IMG/VR virus record: IMGVR_UViG_3300032296_000754
Span: 1 to 39,898 of that record
Reading direction: 5' to 3' (one strand)
DNA from: a virus
Length of the DNA: 39,898 nucleotides
Shown here: piece by piece, positions 31,346 through 39,871 of the stretch
Position numbering within the stretch: position 1 is the first letter of the stretch
Layout: each line of letters starts with the position of its first letter
The notes under the pieces: model-generated
Seen by the model: only the letters and a program-made list of their open reading frames with translations
Told to the model about the DNA's origin: nothing
Databases searched by the model: none
Position numbers and translations under genes: made by a program

Positions 31346-31860
31346 TAGATAGACACCTGGCAGTTATTGATGGCGGTCATGTACTTAACGTCAAAGATCA
31401 TTTTGCCAGTGCCAATTGCCTTTTCGCCAGTTGTATTGACGCTGAAATCTGATTGCGTCAGCACACAGCTTTTGACAAGTCCTGAAAAGCTATAGTCAGC
31501 TTCGATTGCGCCATTCAATTCAGCGCAGAAAGCCTCTATGTTTTCAAAGATGTCTAGGCTTGATCCTTTGTTAATTACATCAACTCTTAATTCAAGATTG
31601 TGTGACAAAGTGCGACTGCCGATAGTGGCAAGGTTGGTTACATCGTTTGTCGTGTAAACAATCAGTGCCGGAAGCTGTGCATCATCAAGCGCATATTTAC
31701 GAAACTTGTACAATGTTCCTGTGGCAAGCAAACCACCAGATTGCCTAGTAGCAAGTTCAACATTGAATCGGTCCAGAATTACAATCCCGAACCTGTCGTA
31801 GATAAAGTTTACCAGCAGGGTGGCAGCATAATCTCTGATCTGTTGCCGAACGTGGCTCAT
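31345..31860 (-). CDS. Tail terminator-like protein, copy 1
   Basis: The 171-residue product has the U-like pattern KFRKYALDDAQLPALIVYT, NLATIGSRTLSHNLELRVDV and FSGLVKSCVLTQSDFSVN. It is longer at the N-terminus than copy 2 (an extra segment DRFGIVILDRFNVELATRQ). AAGGTG precedes ATG 31860. Position between the head-tail connector and the tube genes supports a tail terminator or completion role. Confidence 0.7.
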   Translation of the reverse strand: MSHVRQQIRDYAATLLVNFIYDRFGIVILDRFNVELATRQSGGLLATGTLYKFRKYALDDAQLPALIVYTTNDVTNLATIGSRTLSHNLELRVDVINKGSSLDIFENIEAFCAELNGAIEADYSFSGLVKSCVLTQSDFSVNTTGEKAIGTGKMIFDVKYMTAINNCQVSI

Positions 31861-31861
31861 G

Positions 31862-32173
31862 CTACACCTTTTCGAGAATAAGGGTACTTACGCCAGTTCC
31901 ATCCGTCAAAACAACCCGCACGTTATAAGTTACAGAGCGAATGATTATTTCATCGCCATCAGCGGCCAAAGGCACATCAGTAGTGCGGCAAACAAACTGC
32001 GGCGATGGGATTGTAATCTCCATCAGGTCTGTTGCGCCACGGCTGGCTTGCGGGGCATCAAATATGCCGTTCACAGAAGCGGCACTGCCACCTACTCTTG
32101 TGTAAGTGGCAGTGTCTGCAAAATCATCGACTTCAAAGAAATCGAGAATATCATCTGCGCTCTCAATCCCCAT
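31862..32173 (-). CDS. Head-tail connector (lambda FII-like)
   Basis: This 103-residue protein has SADDILDFFEVDDFADTATY, VNGIFDAP and IRSVTYNVRVVLTDGTGVSTLIL. The DFAD ... V-x-GIFD ... Y-x-V pattern is typical of the FII/head-tail joining family that caps the connector. It overlaps the upstream gene by eleven bases and directly precedes the tail terminator gene. Confidence 0.75.
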   Translation of the reverse strand: MGIESADDILDFFEVDDFADTATYTRVGGSAASVNGIFDAPQASRGATDLMEITIPSPQFVCRTTDVPLAADGDEIIIRSVTYNVRVVLTDGTGVSTLILEKV

Positions 32174-32399
32174 TCTTGGAACTGCGCTTAATGACAGGAT
32201 CGCGATTTTCTATTTCTGTGGTTACAGGATCACGATGCTCAACCTTTGGTGCTTCAGCCACGCGGACTGCCTCTTCAAAGATTTCGATTTTCTTATGAGC
32301 GATAAGCACCAAAGCCTCGCTATGTGGAAGGGTAGCAACATCACCCACGTTCAGTGGGCCTTGCGATGTTATTACGCCACGAATGCACTTGTATTGCAT
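32163..32399 (-). CDS. Small head/connector-region protein, 78 aa
   Basis: ATG 32399 has GGAG six bases upstream; a longer reading from 32456 would start inside the hairpin and is rejected. The product begins MQYKCIRGVITSQGPLNVGD and has LPHSEALVLIAHKKIEIFEEA, a pattern of small proteins encoded just after major capsid genes in many lambda-like phages. The C-terminal third is charged. Its exact role is not known to me. Confidence 0.7.
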   Translation of the reverse strand: MQYKCIRGVITSQGPLNVGDVATLPHSEALVLIAHKKIEIFEEAVRVAEAPKVEHRDPVTTEIENRDPVIKRSSKNGD

Positions 32400-32418
32400 A
32401 TCATTCTCCGAAGAAGTC

Positions 32419-32451
32419 GAGGGCTGATATGACTTCCAAATATCAGCCCTC
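32419..32451. terminator. Strong hairpin after the capsid gene
   Basis: GAGGGCTGATAT at 32419-32430 pairs perfectly with ATATCAGCCCTC at 32440-32451 across a nine-base loop. It begins nine bases after the capsid stop. There is no U-tract, so it is probably a partial terminator or an mRNA-protecting stem that raises capsid output relative to downstream genes. Confidence 0.7.
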
Positions 32452-32459
32452 AACATTAC

Positions 32460-34349
32460 TTATGCGCCGTCGTTGTTGTACGCGAACGAGACTGCGTTGC
32501 GAAGTGCAACGTCAACAGTCTGAAGCGCAACAATGCGTACAGTACCGCTGGTGGATGCGGTGTATGGATCAACCGTCAGGTCGAGGCCACCCCACATACC
32601 AATCATGCAGTCAGCGAAGTTACCGAAGTAAACGTTACCAGCAGTTGCTTGCTGAGTGCGGATTACGTTGTAACCGTTAGCTTGACCGCCTTCGAGGACG
32701 AACATGCCCGAACCAGCGTCCTTTACCTTCGTCTTCAGACCGCCGTAAGTGGCTGCGTCCGTGATGTAGGCCAAGTTGCCAAACAGAGCATTGTCTTCTG
32801 CGATAGCAGTTTCCAAAGCAACCATTTCAGCAAAAGTTGGAACAGCGGCAGCAAACGAGGTTGGCTTGTTGACACCGGAAGTGTTCAAGATACCTGTTGG
32901 CTGACCGGACGATCCCGAACCTTCCAATGCGCCCTTGTCGATTGCCAAGGCCAGAGCCTGTGTCAAATCGTCACGGACCAACTGCTCAATGGCAGGAGTC
33001 GATTGGAGGATCAACTGACGGGTCATATCGGTGAACGCACCGATGTTCTTTGGTGTCAGCGAAACTGTGCTGAAGGTTGGTTCCGACTCAGAAGCAGCGC
33101 CACCTTCGGTGCTGATCCAGCCAGAAGCAGATGCAGAGGCCTTTTTAGGGATTGCTACGTTGCCTTGCAGACCTGGGAGCATACGCGCACCAGCTTGCAT
33201 TACCGACGAAGAGTTACGCAGAACGTCGATGAACTCGTTAGCAAGCAAATTCGTTGCTACGATTTCGTTGTCATCGCTGGTGTTCAGGTCACGCTTCCAA
33301 ACGCCGAGAACGTCTGTTGGGAGCATAACGCCCTGTGCGCCACGGCCATAACGCTGTGCAGCAGCTTCCGAGACTTCAAACTCGAATGCAGCAGCTTCAC
33401 GGAGGCGACGGTCAGTTGGGTTTGCAAGAGCGGCAATTGCACGAACAACCGAGAACTGACGAATTTCTTTCTTCGTCATGCCGATGTCTTCGTTTGCAAG
33501 TGGCTTGTCCGAACCGATTACGTCAAGCAGTTCACCACGGAATTGCTCAATGCTCTTGCCCGAACGGAGGGCGGCATCGCCAAGGTCACGCTTGTTGTGA
33601 CGGGCGGCGAGTTCGATGATTGCGGAGGCGTTACGAGCGGCAGCTTCAGCAGCTTCGGCCCGAACCGCATCCAAGTTTACTTCGTCAGTCATTTTGACTT
33701 CCTTCTTGATGGATGGTTCAATGGTAGGTTTGGGTTCGAGAGCAGCCGCGCTACGACCCACGCCAACTGACGGGTCAGCAGGGATAGAAACGACAGATAC
33801 CTCAAGGGGCGACCAAGAGCGAACAAGGTACTCGTCCTTATTCGTCGTGGATCGCTCCATTTTGTTGACGCGATAGCCTACCGAAACATTCGACCGGATA
33901 CCATCGACAACGTCCTGAAAAACTTCCTGAGCAAGTGCCGAGCGCCCGAACCTGACTTTGGCTCGAAGAACACGGTCCCCAGAAAGTTCCACGGATTCAA
34001 TAACGCCAATCTGACGCTCTGGATCATGGTCCAGAAGCAGTGGCGCACGGCCCGAAGCGACAAAGCCCATATCAATGGCTTGGCTTTCATGGACCAGTAT
34101 TTCCTTACCAAATGAGCGGTCAACCGCCAGTTCAGAAGAAACAGCTATCTCAACAGTGCGCTTTTTCTCATCAACTGACTTAGCTGACATATCCATAGCG
34201 CGATGCAGAAGTTCGACAGGGGCCTTGCGCTCTTCCTCAGTCGCCTCTTCAGTCGTTTCTTCAACAATTTCAGCTTCTACAGCCTCAACCTCTACGGCGG
34301 TTTCAGCTTCAGCAACCTCTGCTTCTACGACTTCTTCAACTTCTGACAT
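32460..34349 (-). CDS. Prohead protease-major capsid fusion, 629 aa
   Basis: ATG 34349 has GGAG six bases upstream. After an acidic N-terminus (residues 1-42, mostly Glu, Val and Ala), residues 45-200 form an HK97-type S78 protease with H108 (LLLDHDP), S156 (RSNVSVGYR) and E183 (SPLEVSVVSIPADP). Residues 230-290 are a helical scaffold-like delta region. Residues 290-629 are an HK97-fold capsid (QGVMLPTDVLGVWKR, GWISTEGGAASESEP, QPTGILNTSG). A strong internal start at 33692 may also make the capsid part alone. Confidence 0.9.
   Translation of the reverse strand: MSEVEEVVEAEVAEAETAVEVEAVEAEIVEETTEEATEEERKAPVELLHRAMDMSAKSVDEKKRTVEIAVSSELAVDRSFGKEILVHESQAIDMGFVASGRAPLLLDHDPERQIGVIESVELSGDRVLRAKVRFGRSALAQEVFQDVVDGIRSNVSVGYRVNKMERSTTNKDEYLVRSWSPLEVSVVSIPADPSVGVGRSAAALEPKPTIEPSIKKEVKMTDEVNLDAVRAEAAEAAARNASAIIELAARHNKRDLGDAALRSGKSIEQFRGELLDVIGSDKPLANEDIGMTKKEIRQFSVVRAIAALANPTDRRLREAAAFEFEVSEAAAQRYGRGAQGVMLPTDVLGVWKRDLNTSDDNEIVATNLLANEFIDVLRNSSSVMQAGARMLPGLQGNVAIPKKASASASGWISTEGGAASESEPTFSTVSLTPKNIGAFTDMTRQLILQSTPAIEQLVRDDLTQALALAIDKGALEGSGSSGQPTGILNTSGVNKPTSFAAAVPTFAEMVALETAIAEDNALFGNLAYITDAATYGGLKTKVKDAGSGMFVLEGGQANGYNVIRTQQATAGNVYFGNFADCMIGMWGGLDLTVDPYTASTSGTVRIVALQTVDVALRNAVSFAYNNDGA
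33686..33708 (-). promoter_or_regulatory. Internal ribosome site and ATG within the protease-capsid gene
   Basis: On the minus strand AAGAAGGAAG lies directly before AAGTCAAA-type spacing and ATG 33692 in the reading frame of the fusion. The AAGGA core is about seven bases from the ATG, better than many genuine starts in this genome. The product from here would be about 410 residues, beginning MTDEVNLDAVRAEAAEAAA: delta region plus capsid, without the protease. Confidence 0.6.
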
Positions 34350-34402
34350 AAATTGCTCCAAAAAGCGTTTCAGCGAAACAATAACACTAAATTACGAAAG
34401 AA

Positions 34403-35881
34403 TCAAACAATGGGTTCTTCTTCATCTTGACCCTTAACTGCTTCGTTCCCACCAAACGGGAAGAAGGCCAATTCAAGGCCAAAAGCGTCTGCCATTTCCT
34501 TGTCGCGCTGCCACTGGCTAAATGTCTCTTCAACATCGCGGCCATATTGGCCAGCAACGTCTTGCATGGACATAACGCCATTGTGCATGGCCGTGACGGC
34601 TGCGTTGATTTCCTTCTGAGGATCGACCCACTGCCAACCACGGGGACGGAAACTTGACGCAGACGAAAACTTGTCAAAGCGAGATACGGGAAGCGGAATA
34701 AAACCGAACTCCATAACATGCCTGAGCCACGCATTGTAGGCAGGAATGACAAAATGCTCCATCAGGAACTGCTGCATCATCTTGTAGGAGTCACGCTCTT
34801 CCAATGCGCCCTGACGAATGGAACTGTACGATGTCCCCTCCAGATCGTTCGACAGCGCAGCATAGGATACGCCAAGGCCAGACGCGATACCGCGAATGAT
34901 GCCCTTCTGGAAATCACTAAATGCAGTCGCTGGATGCGATGGATCAAATGGCTTGAAGTCAACGCCATTGGGCAACTGGTGGAATGTGCCTGGTTCAGCA
35001 TCAATGATTGGGACAGTGTTGTCGTAATCGTCTGCTGGGGCATCTTCGCCATTATCTGACGTAAAGAAGCCCATCTTGGATGCAGCCATACGCGATGCCA
35101 CCAACTCAGCCTCACGGTGAGCGTTCAGCATCTTCAACTGGCTCATAGCAGGGGCCAGCCAAGGTTCGCCGCGTGTCTGACCAGCGCGAAGCGGATCATA
35201 AACATGGATGATATTTTTCGCGTCAATGCGGTTAGACGAATTGATGGAGATGGACGAGAACTCAGAATCACCAGGGTGACGTTTCTTTACCCAATAAGCA
35301 ACAGGACGCTGGAACTCATCGACCTCAACGCCCATACGGATTTCGCGTCCGTTGCGCAGCTTCTCGTTCTTCTGCTCATCAATCTGGTCAGATTCGATAG
35401 GGTGGAATGCGATGCCGTGAATAAACACACGGTTAGGCACGATCTGGATCAGCGCCTCGCCATCACGCGCAGTCGCTTCTATCACATATTTCTGAAGGTC
35501 GATCCAGCTTAGGCGACCATCTGCCGTGCAGTTGCCTTTAAGGGCAAACTGCGCAAATGCGTCTTCAATGATTTGGTTGCCAATTGCATCCAACGATCCG
35601 TTCGTGTTTCGCGCTTTGACTTGCAGGGTCATACCTTTGTCGCCAACGACGTTGGTCTTCAGCAAGTTCATAAAACGCTTAACGTAGACATCATTCCGCG
35701 CCAGTTCACGCGAACGGTTGCGCATCAGGACAAGATCAGGGCGCAGTTCGCTGTCAGGGCTACGGCTAGATGCCATAAAGTCGGCAAAGAGCCGACCCGT
35801 GTTCGCAGCGTGATAGTTACGCTTCACTACCTTGTTTTGTACCTTTGGTGGTAGGCCCAGTGCTTCACGCCACAAACTCAT
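34403..35881 (-). CDS. Portal protein (lambda B family)
   Basis: The 492-residue protein has lambda-type portal wording: RNRSRELARNDVYVKRFMNLL, NVVGDKGMTLQ, HVYDPLRAGQTRGEPWLAPAM, GVSYAALSNDLEGTSYSSIRQ and PRGWQWVDPQKE. It forms the dodecameric ring through which DNA enters and leaves the head. ATG 35881 overlaps the gpW-like stop (ATGA). Length fits the family. Confidence 0.92.
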   Translation of the reverse strand: MSLWREALGLPPKVQNKVVKRNYHAANTGRLFADFMASSRSPDSELRPDLVLMRNRSRELARNDVYVKRFMNLLKTNVVGDKGMTLQVKARNTNGSLDAIGNQIIEDAFAQFALKGNCTADGRLSWIDLQKYVIEATARDGEALIQIVPNRVFIHGIAFHPIESDQIDEQKNEKLRNGREIRMGVEVDEFQRPVAYWVKKRHPGDSEFSSISINSSNRIDAKNIIHVYDPLRAGQTRGEPWLAPAMSQLKMLNAHREAELVASRMAASKMGFFTSDNGEDAPADDYDNTVPIIDAEPGTFHQLPNGVDFKPFDPSHPATAFSDFQKGIIRGIASGLGVSYAALSNDLEGTSYSSIRQGALEERDSYKMMQQFLMEHFVIPAYNAWLRHVMEFGFIPLPVSRFDKFSSASSFRPRGWQWVDPQKEINAAVTAMHNGVMSMQDVAGQYGRDVEETFSQWQRDKEMADAFGLELAFFPFGGNEAVKGQDEEEPIV

Positions 35882-36468
35882 AGGAAACGCACCTTCATCG
35901 TGGTCTTAGTCGGCTTTCCAAGAGCAATGGCGTTATCGCGCCGCTCCTTTGAAACTTCCTTGCGATAATAATCGCGCCACTGCAACAAGTCCACAATGGA
36001 CATTTTCGCAATAGAGCGACCCTGAATAGAGTAGGAAGACACATCCTTGTCAGCACGACCCTGCAACAAAGACTCAATCTTATTGAGCATAATTTCAGCA
36101 TGGGTGCGTGGATCAGCGCCGCTATTGTCGAGGTCTTGGATGGCCTCGAACTCACCGCGCTCAACAACAACGCGGTTGCCGCTGGATGTTTGTACAACTT
36201 CAAGCTGCCAATGATAAAAGCCAGGGGTAAACGCAGCAGATGTCGCGCTACTTGCCGTAAATAAATAATATCCAGTTCTTTCAACCGCTGCTATTTGTAT
36301 TTCAGCAGTAGTCCCAGCAGCTATCCGCGCAACATAGTTAGCGGAGTAAAGTGCAGGAGGATAAGTCTCTGCAAGAGAAGTCTTTTTCCACTGAATGAAA
36401 TCGCCAACAACGATTTTCAGTGGTTCGCCCTCTGGTGCTTCGTTTTCGTCAAAAAGATTAGCCATCAT
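35878..36468 (-). CDS. gpW-like head-tail joining protein with an N-terminal beta domain
   Basis: The C-terminal 65 residues (SYSIQGRSIAKMSIVDLLQWRDYYRKEVSKER) have the pattern of lambda gpW, normally about 68 residues in all. In front there are about 130 residues of beta-rich sequence (PALYSANYVARIAAGTTAEIQ, then GYYLFTASSATSAAF, then GFYHWQLEVVQ). The position between large terminase and portal is that of W. The extension makes this a fusion-like, longer version. Two ATG codons begin the frame; both follow GAGGG. Confidence 0.65.
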   Translation of the reverse strand: MMANLFDENEAPEGEPLKIVVGDFIQWKKTSLAETYPPALYSANYVARIAAGTTAEIQIAAVERTGYYLFTASSATSAAFTPGFYHWQLEVVQTSSGNRVVVERGEFEAIQDLDNSGADPRTHAEIMLNKIESLLQGRADKDVSSYSIQGRSIAKMSIVDLLQWRDYYRKEVSKERRDNAIALGKPTKTTMKVRFL

Positions 36469-36471
36469 CCC

Positions 36472-38328
36472 TCAGCGCCAGTTGTTAGCGAAACCGCCTC
36501 TACGAACAGCCTTTTTGCCAGCCGTTAAAGGATGGGGTTTATCAGCTTCTTCGACATTTGGCAATTTATGCTTTTCCATGTTAGCATAAAACTTACGGGC
36601 TACGCTATCCATATTTACATTTAGGATTGTAAGTGCAGCAATTGCGTACACTCTAACGTCCAAAGCTTCGTTTCTTGTTCGCGTTTTAACCCAAACTCGC
36701 GACGGAAAACCTTTGTGGTATTTAATCATCTGCTTTTCAGCAGTTAGCTGCTTAAAATACTCGTCATCCCGCTTGGCAGGGAAGTGACAATAGCCTGGGC
36801 CAGCCTCATCCATCTTGAGGCGTGAGTAATGGACCTCTTTTGCCGTATCAACACCAATGGGATAAAGCGGAACCCTGCCAATGTTGTTCTTGGATGGACG
36901 CCCGACAATCGGTTTACCCTCGCCGCCAACACCCTTGATGGCAAAAACCCTATGTCCGGCGCGTGTCTTGGCATAATTGTAAACGGCCCGTGTGTGGTGT
37001 CCGCCAGTATCGATACAGGTGGCACGGACAAGCATTGGCTCACCACACGGATGCTCATAGGTCGCCAGCAAGACCTCATCGACCTTGTGCCATAGCTGTG
37101 TGGTGGACGGGTCGCCGTAAATTACATGGTAATCGATCTGCCAGCTTTCTTCGCCAGCGCCCCAGCCCACAATCTCGACTTCGACGCGGTCATCCTGAAC
37201 GTCGGCTCCAGCCGTCAGCAGCACCACCTCATCAGGGATGCCTTCGTAATCTTCCTTACGCTGCGCCACAGCATAATCATCCACACCCTCGCCAGCATCT
37301 TCCCATGTCTCGCCAAGGAAGGTGTTTACAAAGGTCTTGAGCCGCATTGGGTTCTTCCGCGCCGCCAAAAACTCCTCGATTGCGTCGGATAACACTGACC
37401 ACGGTGAGTAAAGTGCGTTCAGATGGAACCCTGCCACACCGTTGAACGGGGCAAAAGCCACCCATTCACCATTGCGAACAGCCCTGTGCCGATCCGTATC
37501 TGACCAGACAGAGCCACATTCAGCGCAGTGATAAGCGCCAGTGCTGGGATTATCGTCAGTCCAAGTCACGTTCGACCACGCCAAGACCTGTTTGTGTCCG
37601 CATTGATGGCACGGAACCATAAACTTGCGCTGGTCGCTTTCGTTATAGGCCGACTCAATTCGGCTCCCACCCTTATTCGTAGGCGTGGATACTAGAATGA
37701 TCTTCCTGTTCCAGAACGTAGCGGCTCTTCGTTTGGCAAGAGATATAGGATCGCCTTCTTCACCAGCAGAAGGAGGGTATCGATCAACTTCATCGCAAAG
37801 AACAACACGAATCGGGCGAGAAGCAAGGGAACTAGGAGAATTAGCGCCGACAAGAGAAAGAGCGCCACCGGGAAAAACTTTATGAAGCGTAGTGTTGTTT
37901 GCATCTTTGGCCTTACTGTCTTTAACCTTGTCCCGAAGGCAAGGGGTTGAGCGTAACAGACCCGCTGTCACACGGTCCTTACTGAAGCTCTGCGCCATAT
38001 CCACGGTTGGCTGCATCATCAGAATAGGCGCAGGATCGTGGGCCATGTGGTATCCAATGGTGTTTAGCAGCATCTCAGACTTGCCAAGCTGCGCACCGCA
38101 CATCACCACAACCTCTTTGACCAGCGGATCAGAGCAAGCATCCATAATCCCGCGCTGGTACTCAGCCCTTGATGTCACCCATCGACCAGGCTCAGAACTA
38201 CTCTGCGAATCCAGCCGCCGTTCATGGTCGGCCCACTGCGCCACACTCATACGCGGAGGCGGCGTCATCTGCTTCATGGCCTTGGCCATTTGCTCCAGTG
38301 CGGATTCTCTGGTGGCTTGTTCGATCAT
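36472..38328 (-). CDS. Terminase large subunit (lambda GpA type)
   Basis: The 618-residue protein carries an ATPase with a Walker A-like GAQLGKSE at 78-85, Walker B VVLCDEVD at 175-182, and coupling motif STPTNKG at 214-220. A zinc-like pair CHQC (240-243) and CAEC (268-271) follows. The nuclease domain has acidic residues D376 (GADVQDDR) and D440 (CIDTGGHHT). GpA-type terminases cut cos and drive packaging. The start overlaps the small subunit stop (ATGA). Confidence 0.93.
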   Translation of the reverse strand: MIEQATRESALEQMAKAMKQMTPPPRMSVAQWADHERRLDSQSSSEPGRWVTSRAEYQRGIMDACSDPLVKEVVVMCGAQLGKSEMLLNTIGYHMAHDPAPILMMQPTVDMAQSFSKDRVTAGLLRSTPCLRDKVKDSKAKDANNTTLHKVFPGGALSLVGANSPSSLASRPIRVVLCDEVDRYPPSAGEEGDPISLAKRRAATFWNRKIILVSTPTNKGGSRIESAYNESDQRKFMVPCHQCGHKQVLAWSNVTWTDDNPSTGAYHCAECGSVWSDTDRHRAVRNGEWVAFAPFNGVAGFHLNALYSPWSVLSDAIEEFLAARKNPMRLKTFVNTFLGETWEDAGEGVDDYAVAQRKEDYEGIPDEVVLLTAGADVQDDRVEVEIVGWGAGEESWQIDYHVIYGDPSTTQLWHKVDEVLLATYEHPCGEPMLVRATCIDTGGHHTRAVYNYAKTRAGHRVFAIKGVGGEGKPIVGRPSKNNIGRVPLYPIGVDTAKEVHYSRLKMDEAGPGYCHFPAKRDDEYFKQLTAEKQMIKYHKGFPSRVWVKTRTRNEALDVRVYAIAALTILNVNMDSVARKFYANMEKHKLPNVEEADKPHPLTAGKKAVRRGGFANNWR

Positions 38329-38777
38329 ACGATTATCGTCCGACCCTTCTTAGGGCGTCCTACCTTGCGCTTAGGCTGTTCGACCACCGCAGTTTCGGCT
38401 GGAGCCTCTTCTGACACCGATCCAGTGCGGACAGGATCGATGCTGGGCTGGTAGTTGGACAATTCCGCCAGTGCTTCGCGGATCGCATTCTCCAAATGGT
38501 CCTTCGCCACCACAACATCTGTTTCCGTGGCTAAAATTGGCGCGACTTTAGTAGGCAGGGCCAGAAACTTAGCTTTACAGGCGTGAAGAACACTTTCCCA
38601 AGCCGCCACAACATCATTGGTCATGCACAGAGTGCCGCGAATCTTGGCAAGTTCCAGTTCCGCAATTTCAGCTTCGGCACTTATCTTTCTGGTACGGGCC
38701 TCTTCATATGTTTGAAAAGACACCTCCGGCCTAAGCATACTTTCTGAACCAGCTTTTCTTCTGTTTTCATGTGTCAA
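38325..38777 (-). CDS. Terminase small subunit, Nu1-like, with AT-hook tail
   Basis: The body TYEEARTRKISAEAEIAELELAKIRGTL, then VVAAWESVLHACKAKFLALPTKVAP and LENAIREALAELSN, matches the Nu1-type small terminase coiled-coil region. The N-terminal helix-turn-helix of typical members is missing. The C-terminus ends in KRKVGRPKKGR, an AT-hook-like motif that could bind DNA instead. The start is TTG 38777 (150 residues) or ATG 38738 (137 residues); neither has a strong ribosome site. It overlaps the HNH gene by eleven bases. Confidence 0.8.
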   Translation of the reverse strand: MTHENRRKAGSESMLRPEVSFQTYEEARTRKISAEAEIAELELAKIRGTLCMTNDVVAAWESVLHACKAKFLALPTKVAPILATETDVVVAKDHLENAIREALAELSNYQPSIDPVRTGSVSEEAPAETAVVEQPKRKVGRPKKGRTIIV

Positions 38778-39819
38778 AGTTTAAGCCGATCCCATTATAA
38801 TATATTCTCATTCTCTCAGCAGCTTCAGGCTTGAGCATATGCAACCACTTGGATGGGTGGTGGGCATGTTTAGCTGAATTACAGGACCAGCACAACACCA
38901 TGACATTAGAGGCAGTGTGACCACCCCCCAGTTTGAGCGGAACAATGTGGTCAAGCACCTTATCATCGCGTTCCATCCAACCATCACAGCATGGGCAGAC
39001 TTTGACTGAAAACAACTTGTTAATTAGTTCACTTGTGATGGTTCCGTCTGTTCTTTCATTAATCAGGGATTGCCTTCGGGTGTTTCCGTTCCATTCACCA
39101 GAATGAACCTTTGCGGATCGACACGGCTTACATGTTTTTTGGCGTCCGTCCTTCCCTTGCTTGTTTGGAGAAAAGTCGCTGAATGGTTTGCGTAAACCGC
39201 AGTTTGAGCATTCTTTTGTTTGAGTTGCTATATCGTCAGCAATATCAGCCTGTGATCGAATTTTGTTAGAGCAACAATATTTCAATAGTCTATTGGCTAC
39301 ATTTTCCCTGGGCCAATCAGAACGGGGTTTGGATTTCCCGCACTTTTCGCATTTCAGCAACTCTGCTTGGCGCTTTTCCATTCTTTCAATCTTTCTTCTT
39401 TCTGCTTCAGCCGCCAATATAGGGCGTCTTGCATCAGATGCCTTTTTATTAACCTCAGAATAACATGCCTTGCAGTGGCTTGGAGCCGTTCCGTATTTGG
39501 ATTTCATTGCATTGTAATGATCCAAAGGTTTTTCGACTCCGCACTTAGTGCAAGCCCATAGATCACCCCTTTTGCGTAAAGCCCAAGCCATTTCCTTTTG
39601 TTTTTGACCTGTGCCAGCGTATCCGTTTTTGATGTATCTATCGCGGTTAAATTTGCGAAGACAATCGATACAAATTGAGTTCAGTTTTTTCTTGGCCTTT
39701 ACAAATCGGAAGTTTTCTTCCGGCTTAAATGTCCTGCAAAGGGAGCAATGAACCACTGTTTGCCCATCAATAGTCGCAAAACGGTTTTCGTATCTGACCC
39801 CTCTTCTATCTCTTATCAT
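38767..39819 (-). CDS. HNH endonuclease with four zinc-ribbon repeats
   Basis: Four modules of the CxxC...K-P...(D/E)-x-F type come first, at C25/C28, C90/C93, C157/C160 and C204/C207, each with a second cysteine pair (C50/C53, C116/C119, C182/C183, C230/C233). The C-terminal HNH domain has CPCC at 275-278, LDHIVPLKLGGGHTASNVMV at 289-308 (D290, H291, H301, N305) and CWSC at 310-313. HNH proteins next to terminase genes are known to assist cos cleavage in HK97-like phages. It is the first late gene and lies about 70 bp from cos. Confidence 0.85.
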   Translation of the reverse strand: MIRDRRGVRYENRFATIDGQTVVHCSLCRTFKPEENFRFVKAKKKLNSICIDCLRKFNRDRYIKNGYAGTGQKQKEMAWALRKRGDLWACTKCGVEKPLDHYNAMKSKYGTAPSHCKACYSEVNKKASDARRPILAAEAERRKIERMEKRQAELLKCEKCGKSKPRSDWPRENVANRLLKYCCSNKIRSQADIADDIATQTKECSNCGLRKPFSDFSPNKQGKDGRQKTCKPCRSAKVHSGEWNGNTRRQSLINERTDGTITSELINKLFSVKVCPCCDGWMERDDKVLDHIVPLKLGGGHTASNVMVLCWSCNSAKHAHHPSKWLHMLKPEAAERMRIYYNGIGLNFDT

Positions 39820-39842
39820 TTTGCTACTTTGCCATTTTGTGC

Positions 39843-39871
39843 ATTCTTAGTCAACAGCCAGAGCCTGACAA
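39843..39871 (-). promoter_or_regulatory. Candidate late promoter
   Basis: On the minus strand TTGTCA (39871-39866) is 17 bp from AAGAAT (39848-39843), a fair sigma70-like pair, 24 bp before the HNH start. A second weaker pair starting TTGACT overlaps it. The long late operon needs a promoter near here, but a phage- or host-factor-dependent start elsewhere is possible. Confidence 0.35.

Noticed and set aside
32649-33770. Plus-strand 373-codon frame opposite the capsid gene
   Set aside because: The minus strand encodes a clear capsid; the plus frame has no ribosome site and a cysteine- and arginine-rich shadow composition.
38686-38770. Alternative ATGA-coupled ORF of 26 codons at the HNH stop
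   Set aside because: It ends after 26 codons in a frame that conflicts with the well-supported small terminase frame.
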